Made by a program: the position numbers and the translations under genes. A stretch of 64,000 nucleotides of DNA from the NCBI RefSeq assembly GCF_040117685.2, contig NZ_JBEDYP020000012.1, forward strand, positions 577,704-641,703, written 5' to 3'. The DNA comes from Gracilimonas sp040117685 (GTDB taxonomy: Bacteria; Bacteroidota; Rhodothermia; Balneolales; Balneolaceae). Below, piece after piece: positions 24,861-33,711 of this stretch (position 1 is its first letter; each line of letters begins with the position of its first letter). The notes beneath the pieces are model-generated. The model did no database searches. It was not told the origin of the DNA and saw only the letters and a program-made list of their open reading frames with translations.

Positions 24861-26663
24861 TTGGATAAGAATACCGCAACCGGATTTGTCTTAATTTTTC
24901 TACTCATGCTGGGATGGTTTTATTTCACAATGCCATCCGAAGAAGAACTGGCAAACCAGCGAAGAGAGCAGGCCGTGCAAGACAGTCTTGCTCAAGTTGA
25001 GCAAAACCGACAAGATTCTTTAGAGCAAATAGCTGAAGCTGAATCACAAAATCAGCAAACCCAACCCCGGGAACAGTCTATAAGTCAGGATGATGACGAA
25101 GTTCCGAGTGTAAGGGGATTATTCGGGAGCAGCCCGGTAACCGAAGAAGCAGAAATTGAAGTTACGACACCGCTTTATACTGTAACCTTTACCAATCGCG
25201 GGGCAGGTCCTAATTCATTTATTCTCAATAATTATGACACATGGGACGGCCGTCCGGTTCAGCTGATTGCGGATACAGCCCATTCTGCCTATAACATCGG
25301 GTTTTTATCTACAGAAAATTACAATGTAGAAACACAAAATATTCTATTTGAGCAGGTTACCCGGGGTTCAAGCATGAATATTGCATCCGGTGAGCAGCGG
25401 GAAATTCGTTATGAACTTCAGCTTCAGGATGGACGTGAAGTTATACTTACTTATTTGCTGAATGGCAATAATTACGAGATTGATGTTGATGTTCAGTTTG
25501 TTGGACTTCAGGATTATGTGGTTGGAAGAAGTATCGATTTCGGATGGACATCCCCGCTTCGTTTCACAGAAAAAGATCACACCCAGGATGCCCTTGCCAC
25601 TTCTGCCTATGTATATGCCGGAGGCGAGCTGGAGCAATTTAAGCTGGATGAGGCCGGCCGCGAAGAAACCACCATCAACGGAAATATTGACTGGGCAGCT
25701 ACCAAAACGAAATTTTTTACGCAGCTGATTAAGCCGATGTCGCCCACTGATGCGGCCATGCTGATTGGAGAAGTAACCGGTGCGGCAGATAATCAGAATA
25801 CAGAACACCGCTATCGATCTTCGATTCGAACCGATTTAGATGAACAGGGAGCGACTTCTTTCCAGCTGTATGTGGGTCCGATGAAATACCGCGAAATCGT
25901 AAAAGTGGATGACCACGCCTACGATATGGTTGATATCGGCTGGAGCTGGCTGCGCTGGTTCTCCGATCCTTTTGTGAAGTGGCTGGTAATTCCCTTCTTT
26001 GAATTTCTGTCAGGCTTTATTTCCAACTTTGGGGTAATCATCATTGTATTTGCGGCGCTGGTTAAGCTGGTTCTTTCACCGCTTACCTATAAGAGTTACA
26101 AGAGTATGGCCGCTATGGGTGAGTTGCAGCCTCAGATGAAGGAGATACAGGAGAAGTACAAAGACAATCCGCAGAAGCAGCAAAAAGCGACGATGGATCT
26201 GTACCGTAAGAACAAGGTAAATCCATTGGGCGGTTGTTTGCCTAACCTGCTGCAGTTCCCGATTTTGATTACCCTCTGGCGTTATTTCCAGAACTCGATT
26301 CTAATTCGTCAGGAAGAATTTCTATGGGCAACTGACCTGTCAGCTCCGGATTATATTTTAAGCCTGCCGTTCAGTATTCCGTTTTTGGGCGAACAAATTG
26401 CCGGTTTTGTATTGTTGATGACCGCGGCGATGGTAGTGCAAAGTAAACTTACCGGTGGCATGAGCGGCGGTGGAGGAAGCAGCCCGATGGCCGGACAAAT
26501 GAAGATGCTGCAATACATTTTCCCGGTAATGCTTTTATTTATTTTCAACAACTTTGCGGCCGGACTAAGCTTATACTACCTCGTATTCAACGTGCTGTCC
26601 ATTATCCAGCAGTTCTTTATTAAGCGAAGCCTGCACGGGGATAAGGAAGAGGCCAAGGCGTAA
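24861..26663 (+). CDS. yidC: Membrane protein insertase YidC
   Basis: 600 residues from a TTG start. An N-terminal membrane helix (about 6-24) is followed by a Gln/Glu-rich linker, a large periplasmic beta domain (about 85-350) and the conserved C-terminal insertase core with five helices (WSWLRWFSDPF, KSMAAMGELQPQMKEIQEKYKDNPQKQ in part, NPLGGCLPNLLQFPI). It inserts and folds inner-membrane proteins with or without SecYEG. It follows rnpA by 12 bp in the usual rpmH-rnpA-yidC order, but no yidD lies between and dnaA is elsewhere. Confidence 0.95.
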   Translation: MDKNTATGFVLIFLLMLGWFYFTMPSEEELANQRREQAVQDSLAQVEQNRQDSLEQIAEAESQNQQTQPREQSISQDDDEVPSVRGLFGSSPVTEEAEIEVTTPLYTVTFTNRGAGPNSFILNNYDTWDGRPVQLIADTAHSAYNIGFLSTENYNVETQNILFEQVTRGSSMNIASGEQREIRYELQLQDGREVILTYLLNGNNYEIDVDVQFVGLQDYVVGRSIDFGWTSPLRFTEKDHTQDALATSAYVYAGGELEQFKLDEAGREETTINGNIDWAATKTKFFTQLIKPMSPTDAAMLIGEVTGAADNQNTEHRYRSSIRTDLDEQGATSFQLYVGPMKYREIVKVDDHAYDMVDIGWSWLRWFSDPFVKWLVIPFFEFLSGFISNFGVIIIVFAALVKLVLSPLTYKSYKSMAAMGELQPQMKEIQEKYKDNPQKQQKATMDLYRKNKVNPLGGCLPNLLQFPILITLWRYFQNSILIRQEEFLWATDLSAPDYILSLPFSIPFLGEQIAGFVLLMTAAMVVQSKLTGGMSGGGGSSPMAGQMKMLQYIFPVMLLFIFNNFAAGLSLYYLVFNVLSIIQQFFIKRSLHGDKEEAKA

Positions 26664-26673
26664 GTCAGCTTTT

Positions 26674-26740
26674 AGCTTTCAGACTTCAGCTATCAGTAAA
26701 GTGAATAGAACTGATAGCTGAGGGCTGAAAGCTGTTTTAT
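26674..26740 (+). terminator. Long hairpin after yidC, terminator-like and repeat-like
   Basis: AGCTTTCAGACTTCAGCTATCAGT (given as arms 26674-26697) pairs with 26710-26733, allowing three mismatched positions, followed by TTTTATTT. It could terminate yidC. Its word content (AGCTTTCAG, CTATCAG) is like dispersed palindromes in related genomes, so it may be a repeat reused as a terminator. Confidence 0.6.
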
Positions 26741-26786
26741 TTATTAGTAGGTTCTTTGTGATTTGTTTTAACCCGAATTCGCACTA

Positions 26787-27701
26787 TTGCTAAGCAAAGC
26801 ACTCTCACACTATCCTCAATTCCGGTTCAGAGATGGAGAAAAACGGCTCTGGAATCCTATTCTGAAAAAAACCTTTGCCATTCGTCCCGAGGAGCAGGTT
26901 CGCTTGGCTTTGGTGGACTACCTGATACTGGAAGCCGGGATGTCAGCTTCCCGAATTTCCTTTGAGAGCCCGGTAAAACTTCCCGGCGATAAATCCTCTT
27001 CCCGAACCGATATTATCTGTTATAACAATGAATTTAAGCCACAACTGTTGGTTGAATGCAAGGCACCTGATATCAAGCTGGATGAAAAAGCGGCCATTCA
27101 GGTAGCGAGGTATAATCAGAAAGTGGGAGCTCCTTATCTGCTCATTAGTAACGGCACACTCGACTTTTGGTTTGAAGTTGAAGGGGAAGAGGTGAAACTC
27201 TTGCCGGAGCTACCGGAAATATTTCAACCCACAAAAGAATTTTCGAAAGATTCAGAATACTGGGCAGAACGTGGATTTACAGCCCCCGGGTTAAGTCAGG
27301 AAGCAGAAGTATTCGTTGTTCAGTCATGCAAAAACCTGTTTAACGAACCCCATCAACCGGTGAAATACCTGGGATTTGATGATTTCCCACCGGAGTTTGC
27401 GCTCGCCCATTACTATCGCATTTTTGGGTTGAAAGAGAACAGAAGAGTAGGAGTAGCTTTATCGGTAAATGCATCCGGGGATACGCGTTTGAATGCCGTG
27501 CTGAATGAGAATGGAGCGAATACCGCCTTTTTGACCATCTCGTTAGATGCAGTTGCGGAGAATGAAAAGCAGGCGGCAGAGGTTCATTCAGGTAAAGGTG
27601 CCCAAAAGTTAGATCCGGTTGAGGAAATCGGTTTCGGCTTCGGGAGAAAAATTGAAGACTTGGTCACTGTTTTCCATGATGTGATGAGCCGATATTCCTG
27701 A
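26787..27701 (+). CDS. HsdR N-terminal-like (PD-(D/E)xK fold) protein, orphan
   Basis: 304 residues from a TTG start. Residues 20-130 match the type I restriction HsdR N-terminal nuclease-like domain: RPEEQVRLALVDYL, Asp75 in RTDII and Glu90/Lys92 in LLVECKAP. The rest is not an HsdR helicase and I do not recognise it. There is no hsdM or hsdS nearby, and stand-alone proteins of this kind are common in Bacteroidota genomes, so restriction activity should not be assumed. Confidence 0.75.
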   Translation: MLSKALSHYPQFRFRDGEKRLWNPILKKTFAIRPEEQVRLALVDYLILEAGMSASRISFESPVKLPGDKSSSRTDIICYNNEFKPQLLVECKAPDIKLDEKAAIQVARYNQKVGAPYLLISNGTLDFWFEVEGEEVKLLPELPEIFQPTKEFSKDSEYWAERGFTAPGLSQEAEVFVVQSCKNLFNEPHQPVKYLGFDDFPPEFALAHYYRIFGLKENRRVGVALSVNASGDTRLNAVLNENGANTAFLTISLDAVAENEKQAAEVHSGKGAQKLDPVEEIGFGFGRKIEDLVTVFHDVMSRYS

Positions 27702-27773
27702 CGAGCCGGGTCGATATTAGTCCGGCATTTTGGTATTCTTGACATCCTTATAAACAATCAAATTCATACAGCA

Positions 27774-29111
27774 ATGATGCATCAGAAGCACCGCGAAAAA
27801 CTATTTTCATTATTTGATGAAGGCCAGAACGGAGTAGTATTTATACAGGGCTCCGACATCCTGTACCGGAATGAAACGGATTACGAATACCCGTTCCGGC
27901 AGGAGTCTAATTTTTGGTATTTGACGGGTGTGAATGAACCGGAATGTGCCCTTCTCCTGGATTTGAAGACAGAGGAATATCATCTTTTTGTTCCTAAACG
28001 CGATGCACAATATGCGGTGTGGCATGGCTATGTGAAATCGCTGGATACGTACAAGGAAGAATATGACCCCGATCATCTGCATTATGCCAATGAGATTCTG
28101 ACGGTGCTCAATAAGATAAAGCCGGAGAAAGTGTACTGCCTGAATGAGGCAGATGCCGAACTGATTGAAGACCTGGATCGTGGATTTGAAGCCGATGTGG
28201 AAGCATTGCACGATGCCCTTACCTACTGCCGGGTGCTTAAGACCGACGAGGAGCTGGAGTACATGAGAAAAGCTGCGGCGGTGAATAACCTGGCACATAC
28301 CGAGGTAATGAAAGCCATCAAGCCGGGCATGTATGAGTATGAGTTGAAGGCATTATTCACCAAAATTCAGTATGAAAATGGGCTGCAGCAAGACGCCTAC
28401 AACGGAATATTTGCCGGTGGTAAAAACAGCGCAATCCTTCACTATGTAGAAAATACCAGTCAGATTAAAGACGGTGACTTATTCCTGCTGGATGCCGGTC
28501 ATGAATATCAGGGCTATGCTTCGGATATCACCCGAACCTATCCTGCTAACGGAAAGTTTACCGACACCCAGGCTGCCGTATATGATGCTGTACTTGAAGC
28601 TTTGAATACATCAATTGAAAAAATTGAGCCTGGCGTAAAAATGGAAGACCTGCATATGCACGCTGCACGTACCATCATGGAAGGTTTGAAAGAAGCGGAT
28701 TTAGTGACAGGTTCGATAGACGACATCATGGAAAACGATATTTTTGCCCTTTTCTTCCCTCACGGACTGGGACATTTCCTCGGTTTGGATACCCATGATG
28801 TGGGTGGATATCCGAAGGGAGTGGACCGTATTGATCGTCCGGGTATAAAATACCTTCGCGCCCGAAGAGACCTGCAGCTGGGTATGGTGGTAACCATTGA
28901 ACCGGGCTGTTATTTTGTACCTGCACTTTTGATTCCGGCTATTGAAGATGATATCCAGTCTGAATTCCTTAATGCGGAAAAACTGACGAAAATGTTTGAG
29001 TTTGGCGGAATTCGTTTGGAGGATAACATTGTGGTAACCGATAATGGATACGAAAACCTGACGGATGTACCGAAAGAGAGAGCAGAAGTGGAGAAATTGA
29101 TCGGGAGTTAG
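27774..29111 (+). CDS. pepP: Xaa-Pro aminopeptidase (aminopeptidase P family)
   Basis: 445 residues: N-terminal creatinase-like domain (about 1-160, NFWYLTGVNEPE) and C-terminal pita-bread metallopeptidase domain. The dinuclear metal ligands are visible: Asp in LLDAGHEYQGYASD and in DITRTYP, His in FPHGLGHFLGLDTHD, Glu in TIEPGCYF and Glu in GIRLEDNI. It removes N-terminal residues preceding proline in the cytoplasm. A second ATG directly follows the first (27774 and 27777). Confidence 0.92.
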   Translation: MMHQKHREKLFSLFDEGQNGVVFIQGSDILYRNETDYEYPFRQESNFWYLTGVNEPECALLLDLKTEEYHLFVPKRDAQYAVWHGYVKSLDTYKEEYDPDHLHYANEILTVLNKIKPEKVYCLNEADAELIEDLDRGFEADVEALHDALTYCRVLKTDEELEYMRKAAAVNNLAHTEVMKAIKPGMYEYELKALFTKIQYENGLQQDAYNGIFAGGKNSAILHYVENTSQIKDGDLFLLDAGHEYQGYASDITRTYPANGKFTDTQAAVYDAVLEALNTSIEKIEPGVKMEDLHMHAARTIMEGLKEADLVTGSIDDIMENDIFALFFPHGLGHFLGLDTHDVGGYPKGVDRIDRPGIKYLRARRDLQLGMVVTIEPGCYFVPALLIPAIEDDIQSEFLNAEKLTKMFEFGGIRLEDNIVVTDNGYENLTDVPKERAEVEKLIGS

Positions 29112-29166
29112 TTATTCGTTTATGCGCCCTTTGCGGAAACTTACGAATCTCTTTATCGGATTGGTT

Positions 29167-29189
29167 GATAAAATAATTCGTATTTTATC
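29167..29189. promoter_or_regulatory. Perfect AT-rich palindrome upstream of the toxin-antitoxin genes
   Basis: GATAAAATA and TATTTTATC flank ATTCG (9 bp arms, 5 bp centre), ending 27 bp before the antitoxin ATG. Position and symmetry suit an operator for autoregulation; lack of a GC-rich stem or T-run argues against a terminator. Confidence 0.45.
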
Positions 29190-29216
29190 GGTGTCTTCAA
29201 ATAAAAGTTCATACCA

Positions 29217-29408
29217 ATGAGCAATAAAGAATTACTTAAGAGAGAAATTGAGAAAATACCTGAGCATAAAATTCAGGAAGTACTCGATTTTGTACAATTC
29301 CTTCTTGAAAAAGAAAGGGATCAGCTGGATGTATCTTTGGTTAGTGAACCTTCTCTAAAAAAAGATTGGTCGAAACCTGAAGAAGATGAGGCATGGAAAC
29401 ATTTGTAA
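29217..29408 (+). CDS. DUF2281-type antitoxin
   Basis: 63 residues: MSNKELLKREIEKIPEHKIQ leads into EVLDFVQFLLEKE, the short DUF2281/antitoxin-like pattern with an amphipathic helix, and an acidic Trp-containing C-terminus suited to wrapping the toxin. The gene overlaps the downstream MazF/PemK-like toxin by 16 bp. It is expected to neutralise the toxin and may repress the operon, although no clear DNA-binding fold can be seen. Confidence 0.75.
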   Translation: MSNKELLKREIEKIPEHKIQEVLDFVQFLLEKERDQLDVSLVSEPSLKKDWSKPEEDEAWKHL

Positions 29409-29725
29409 GAGGCGATGTGGTTGTAGTGCCTTTCCCATTTTCAGACCTTTCACAGTCAAAAAGGAGACCAGCCCTTGTCATAAGGAATTTTGGTGAAGAT
29501 CTATTGTTAGCTCAAATAACAAGCAAAACCATTAAAAATGACTTTGCTATTGAAATTAAGGAGACTGATTTCAACGAAGGTTCACTGAAAGTTGTTAGCA
29601 ATGTCAGGCCCGAGAAACTTTTTACTTGCTCTAAGAATTTAATTCTATATAAAGCAGGTTCATTGAACAAGACTAAATTCGAAAAGATTATCAAAAAAAT
29701 TACAGAAATTTTAAGTGGCTCGTAA
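29393..29725 (+). CDS. Type II toxin, PemK/MazF family
   Basis: 110 residues with the PemK/MazF fold signatures: VRGDVVVVPFPFSD, KRRPALVI and LAQITSKT, then a SNVRPEKLF segment. Family members are mRNA endoribonucleases that stop growth when free of antitoxin. The ATG lies within the antitoxin gene (16 bp overlap) and the last 11 bp overlap the ispH start, so translation of all three is probably coupled. Confidence 0.82.
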   Translation: METFVRGDVVVVPFPFSDLSQSKRRPALVIRNFGEDLLLAQITSKTIKNDFAIEIKETDFNEGSLKVVSNVRPEKLFTCSKNLILYKAGSLNKTKFEKIIKKITEILSGS

Positions 29726-30965
29726 AAAATTTGACATACCGGAAATGTACAAGTCGCCGATTATCCGGAAGGTAAAAGAGGCGACAAAAATCATGGACCC
29801 AATGAAAAAGGACCTGGAACCGACCTTGCTCGATTTCGGTCCGGTTCAGTTTTATATCCCTCGTTTTTTTGGATTTTGCTACGGCGTGGAAAATGCTATT
29901 GATATTGCTTACCGAACGGTGGCCGAAAATCCGGATAAGAATATATACCTGCTCAGTGAAATGATTCACAACCCAACCGTTAATGAGGATTTGCTTAAAA
30001 AGGGAGTGAAATTTTTATTCGATACGGATGGAACCGAACGCATTCCAATTTCTTCCCTTAATGCTGATGATATTGTAATTGTTCCAGCCTTTGGTACGAC
30101 CATCGAGATTCAGGAGCAATTGAAAGAGGTAGGAATTGACCCGTATCAATACAATACAACCTGTCCGTTTGTGGAAAAAGTCTGGAAGCGGGGAAAACAG
30201 CTTGGCAAGAAAGATTACAGCCTGGTGGTGCACGGAAAGCATCAGCATGAGGAAACGCGGGCTACCTTCTCACACAGTGCCGATCATTCCGAAGTGGTAG
30301 TGGTACTGAATCCTGAAGAGGCACAAATACTGGCAGATATTTTAACGGAAGACCGACCCTTATCTGACTTTGAGAAGTACTTTGGGCATAAATCAACACC
30401 CGGATTCAACCCATTGGAAGATATGATCCGTTTTGGGGTGATTAATCAAACCACGATGCTGGCTACGGAAACCCAAAGGGTAATGGAGATACTCAGGGAA
30501 GCCGCCATCAAACGGTACGGCGAAGCCGATATCCTCGATCATTTTGCAGACACATCAGACACGCTTTGTTATGCAACTAATGAAAACCAATCGGCAACCT
30601 TAGCTCTTGCTGAAACCGATTCCGATTTGGCAATTGTAGTTGGTGGCTATAATTCATCCAACACCATGCACCTGGTTGAGATTCTGGAGCATCAGTTTCC
30701 TACCTATCATGTCCGGGATAAAGGCGAGCTTTCACCGGGTACCATCAAACACTTCAACCAGTGGGATAAAGAAATGAAGGAGAGCAACAACTGGCTGCCT
30801 TCTGGTAAAGAACCTTTAAAAATTGCGCTCACTTCAGGAGCATCCTGCCCGGACATCCTGGTAGATGAAGTTCTGCTACAGGTGCTCGATTATTTTGAAG
30901 GAACCCGGGAAGCGGATGAAGTTATAGCTCCCTTCGAGGATAAAATGGAAGCTGAAGAAGCTTAA
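29715..30965 (+). CDS. ispH: 4-hydroxy-3-methylbut-2-enyl diphosphate reductase
   Basis: A 416-residue long-form IspH with the three iron-sulfur cysteines: Cys55 in GFCYGVEN, Cys150 in NTTCPFVEK and Cys285 in DTLCYATNENQ. It makes IPP and DMAPP in the last step of the MEP isoprenoid pathway. GTG at 29715 is chosen because KKFDIPEMYKSP before the first ATG (29745) is conserved in related long-form enzymes. The consequence is an 11 bp overlap with the toxin gene, an unusual neighbour for an essential gene. Confidence 0.92.
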   Translation: MARKKFDIPEMYKSPIIRKVKEATKIMDPMKKDLEPTLLDFGPVQFYIPRFFGFCYGVENAIDIAYRTVAENPDKNIYLLSEMIHNPTVNEDLLKKGVKFLFDTDGTERIPISSLNADDIVIVPAFGTTIEIQEQLKEVGIDPYQYNTTCPFVEKVWKRGKQLGKKDYSLVVHGKHQHEETRATFSHSADHSEVVVVLNPEEAQILADILTEDRPLSDFEKYFGHKSTPGFNPLEDMIRFGVINQTTMLATETQRVMEILREAAIKRYGEADILDHFADTSDTLCYATNENQSATLALAETDSDLAIVVGGYNSSNTMHLVEILEHQFPTYHVRDKGELSPGTIKHFNQWDKEMKESNNWLPSGKEPLKIALTSGASCPDILVDEVLLQVLDYFEGTREADEVIAPFEDKMEAEEA

Positions 30966-31042
30966 TGTGGTCAATCGTTATCGGTTAGTGGTCAGGCGCG
31001 AGAAACGATTAACGAATACCCCAATAACGAATTAACGAAAAC

Positions 31043-31462
31043 ATGTGGATACAGAAAGAAATTAAACTTTCACCTAAGCCCAGAGGATTCCACATCGTTA
31101 CCGATGAAATTTTGAGAGAGATACCGGAAATCAAAAACATCCAAACCGGGCTTGCTCATATCTTTATTCAACACACCAGTGCGGCACTTACCATCAATGA
31201 GAATGCGGACCCATCAGTACGAAGGGATTTTGAAACCCATTTCAACCGCGCCGTTCCTGAAGATACCTCTCTGTATGAGCATACGCTGGAAGGCACCGAC
31301 GACATGACTTCCCACATCAAAAGTTCACTGCTTGGTTCATCTGTTTCTATTCCAATCACAAATGGCCGTTTTAATCTCGGAACCTGGCAAGGGATTTATT
31401 TGTGTGAGCACCGGAACCATGGAGGTTCCAGAAAACTGGTTGTTACCCTCAGCGGTGAGTAA
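31043..31462 (+). CDS. YjbQ family (UPF0047) protein
   Basis: 139 residues with the complete UPF0047 pattern: IFIQHTSAALTINENADPSVRRD (His45-type motif), DDMTSHIKSSLLGSS and GTWQGIYLCEHR. Some members have weak thiamine phosphate synthase activity; the physiological role is uncertain. It follows ispH after a 77 bp spacer that contains repeated AACGAATAACGA-like words. Confidence 0.9.
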   Translation: MWIQKEIKLSPKPRGFHIVTDEILREIPEIKNIQTGLAHIFIQHTSAALTINENADPSVRRDFETHFNRAVPEDTSLYEHTLEGTDDMTSHIKSSLLGSSVSIPITNGRFNLGTWQGIYLCEHRNHGGSRKLVVTLSGE

Positions 31463-31581
31463 GTCACATTGGCTTTAATACGGAGTATTTTGTACCGTAA
31501 CCCGGTAATTGACTCAGCAACATATTTGAGCTGTTCTAAGAGTCTGTGTTATAAAAAATTGCGAAAAAGAGAGGTGGAGTT

Positions 31582-32025
31582 ATGAGTAAGCAGATGATAA
31601 CATGTGTGATGATATTGATTTCGTCGAGTGGACTTAGTGTCCAGGATAATCCAAGGGAAAAACACCCTCTTGGAGTGAGTTTTTACGGGGGAGGTCCAGC
31701 TTTTTTTGCATCTGCCTCTGTTGATTACTTCGTATTATCAACCGTAAGTTTAGACGTTGGTGGTGGCTTATTCGGAGTGTATGGAGGAGGGAGATATCAC
31801 TTTAAAGGAGTGAACCCTGATAAGAGGTGGACCTTTTATACCGGATTAATATATGGAAGATATGGTGAAGCAGTTGGAGTGGATCAAATGTTCTTTTTGC
31901 CCCTCGGGTTTAATTATATAGGGGGAAAGAGATTTAATTTCTCAATCGAAATGTTGGTACTTGGAGAATATGGGGCTTATATCATACCGGTTTGGCCGGG
32001 TGTAAAATTTGGATACCGGTTCTGA
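31582..32025 (+). CDS. Exported beta-rich protein, probably outer-membrane associated
   Basis: 147 residues, not recognised. The start is supported by a purine-rich AGAGGTGGAG just upstream. A short signal-like N-terminus is followed by alternating hydrophobic and aromatic stretches with many glycines (FYGGGPAFFASASVDYFVL, YTGLIYGRYGE) and a final FGYRF, a pattern of small outer-membrane beta barrels. It ends exactly where the convergent DUF2179 gene ends. Confidence 0.6.
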   Translation: MSKQMITCVMILISSSGLSVQDNPREKHPLGVSFYGGGPAFFASASVDYFVLSTVSLDVGGGLFGVYGGGRYHFKGVNPDKRWTFYTGLIYGRYGEAVGVDQMFFLPLGFNYIGGKRFNFSIEMLVLGEYGAYIIPVWPGVKFGYRF

Positions 32026-32601
32026 TTACAGCCCCTTCCTGATTCTCAGTAACCGGTCGATGGGGCTGCGCTCATTAGGATTAACCAGATGGTCGTGATG
32101 CTTGTTTGAATACTTTACATCTTCGGTAGAGAAGAACGCCTCCGGATCTATATCCTTCACGATGTTAAATACCTTGTTGAGTTTCTTTCTCTTTAGTACA
32201 GTAAAAATGATTTTTACGTCATTAAATCCACCCCTGGCATCGATGCTGGTGATGGCGATACCCGCCTCTTTTAAAGCCTCAATCAGCTCTTCTGATTTAT
32301 GAAGGGTGATGATGCGAACCAATACGGTTCCTACTTTCATTTTGTCTTCAATGTACAATCCGATGAACGTACCGGCTGAAAATCCGGCAGCGTAGGCTAC
32401 ATAGTTCACCCAGTGGTTAAGGTTTTTGAGAAGCTGCGCAACTACAATCACCCAGATAAGTACTTCAAAAAAACCGAGAAGAGCAGATTGCCATTTATAG
32501 CCCCGCGAGACCATGGTTATGCGTAAGGTTCCAAGAGAAACATCAGCGATGCGGGCACAAAAGATAAGTATGGGTAAAACGAAAAAAGGTAATTCAGTCA
32601 T
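32026..32601 (-). CDS. UPF0316/DUF2179 membrane protein
   Basis: 191 residues from the ATG at 32601; a TTG at 32613 would add four residues. Three N-terminal membrane helices (about 8-95) with RIADVSLGTLRITMVSRG, then a soluble DUF2179 ferredoxin-like domain (VRIITLHKSEELIEALKEAGIAIT in part, GGFNDVKIIFTVLKRK). The family is widespread and uncharacterised. Its stop codon abuts that of the upstream convergent gene. Confidence 0.82.
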   Translation of the reverse strand: MTELPFFVLPILIFCARIADVSLGTLRITMVSRGYKWQSALLGFFEVLIWVIVVAQLLKNLNHWVNYVAYAAGFSAGTFIGLYIEDKMKVGTVLVRIITLHKSEELIEALKEAGIAITSIDARGGFNDVKIIFTVLKRKKLNKVFNIVKDIDPEAFFSTEDVKYSNKHHDHLVNPNERSPIDRLLRIRKGL

Positions 32602-32623
32602 AGTAGATTTCAAACATAATAAA

Positions 32624-32654
32624 AAAGCCTCCCAATGTTTAAGTCGGGAGGCTT
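32624..32654 (-). terminator. Terminator of the MscS-TM-like gene
   Basis: Read on the minus strand, AGCCTCCC and GGGAGGCT form an 8 bp GC-rich stem followed by TTTTTTATTA, 20 bp after the stop of the gene at 32675. Confidence 0.85.
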
Positions 32655-32674
32655 GTTCAAAATTACGAATTTAG

Positions 32675-33367
32675 TTATTCGTTTGGCGGAGAATTTTCAG
32701 CCTGACTGGCTAATTTTTCAATCACTCCGGCCGCCCACTCTTTTCCACCTAAGCCAAAGGCTAGACCCAAGGCCAGGCAAGCAGCGCCAAACAAGAGCAG
32801 GAAGGCGTTAGTCACCAGTTGTTCTCCTATACTTAACTGTGTAAGCGAAAGGGATACAACAAACAGGATAATGGCATATTTGGCTATAGCTCCAACCATG
32901 TTCGCCTGTCTTACACCAATGTTACTCAGGTAAGTACTCACAACCTGTGCGATAAAGCCCGCAAGGAACACTCCGAATATAAGTGCAAGTACGGCTACAA
33001 TTACATTAGGGATATAAAGTATAATTTGGTTAAACAGCTCGGAAGCCACACTAAGTCCCAGAGTATTTAGTCCGGCCAGAATCACGATCAACATAATAAG
33101 CCAGTAGATAATACTGCCGAGTATATCTATGGCCGATTTTTTACTTCCGCCATCCTTCAAGAATTTATCGATTTTTGCTTTTTCAGTAACAACATCTAAT
33201 CGAATCAATTTAAGAAGTTTTACTGCTGCAGTTTGTACCAGTTTGGCAATTATCCAGCCTACAATAAGGATTAGAATTGCTCCAATCAGGCTGGGTAGAA
33301 AAGAAGCTAACTCATTAAAAAAAGTATTATACGACTCTACTAATACACTTTGGATTTCTTCTAACAT
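32675..33367 (-). CDS. Small membrane protein with MscS-type TM-helix repeats
   Basis: About 230 residues. The start at 33367 is chosen because GGAGGTG lies at a suitable distance upstream; ATG 33370 is adjacent. It has four to five membrane helices with duplicated conserved TM-helix units (FLPSLIGAILILIVGWIIAKL and YIPNVIVAVLALIFGVFLAG, the first quoted in part) and a glycine-rich GLAFGLGGKEWAAG near the end. It resembles the transmembrane part of mechanosensitive channels but lacks the MscS cytoplasmic beta domain, so channel function is uncertain. Confidence 0.78.
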   Translation of the reverse strand: MLEEIQSVLVESYNTFFNELASFLPSLIGAILILIVGWIIAKLVQTAAVKLLKLIRLDVVTEKAKIDKFLKDGGSKKSAIDILGSIIYWLIMLIVILAGLNTLGLSVASELFNQIILYIPNVIVAVLALIFGVFLAGFIAQVVSTYLSNIGVRQANMVGAIAKYAIILFVVSLSLTQLSIGEQLVTNAFLLLFGAACLALGLAFGLGGKEWAAGVIEKLASQAENSPPNE

Positions 33368-33484
33368 CATGCACCTCCGTTAAATGTGAATATTATCATC
33401 TCATTTACCGAATGCTAATGTTATAAACAACAACTTTTTTAGTTCCACTGGTCTTTCAGAGTCTCAATATTTCTACAAATATAC

Positions 33485-33516
33485 TTGATAGTGGAACCGA
33501 ATAAGCCTTATCTTTG
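33485..33516 (+). promoter_or_regulatory. Promoter of the SRP RNA gene
   Basis: TTG at 33485-33487 and TATCTTTG at 33509-33516 are 21 bp apart, fitting the Bacteroidota TTTG/TAnnTTTG promoter. The predicted start is about 7 bp downstream, coinciding with the RNA 5' end inferred from folding. Confidence 0.7.
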
Positions 33517-33522
33517 AAGCCT

Positions 33523-33622
33523 TGGGCAAGTCCTATACAGCCAGCTCCCTTTGAACTCCGTCAGGGCGGGAACGCAGCAGCGGTAATCTGGTCGTAGCGG
33601 CGTGATATAGGTCGCTTGCCCA
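33523..33622 (+). ncRNA. ffs: Signal recognition particle RNA, small bacterial type
   Basis: A 100-nt RNA closed by TGGGCAAG/CTTGCCCA ends. Its apex has the signature GTCAGGGCGGGAACGCAGCAGCGGTAA (helix 8 with a GGAA tetraloop in GCGGGAACGC and the AGCAGC internal loop), the Ffh M-domain binding site; I quote it here only as the elements GTCAGG, GGAA and AGCAGCGG. A T-run follows at 33623. It works with Ffh and FtsY in co-translational targeting of membrane proteins. Confidence 0.92.
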
Positions 33623-33650
33623 TTTTTTTATTTATGAAATTTCCTTTCAT

Positions 33651-33692
33651 AAAAAAAGCCCGGCACATAATTCTTGTGCCGGGCTTTTTTTG
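33651..33692. terminator. Bidirectional terminator
   Basis: AAAAAAAGCCCGGCAC and GTGCCGGGCTTTTTTT pair perfectly around AATAATTCTT-type loop. It can stop transcription from the SRP RNA side and from the minus-strand DUF2911 gene, which ends at 33712. Confidence 0.9.
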
Positions 33693-33711
33693 TTGTACTA
33701 CTTATCTCAAT

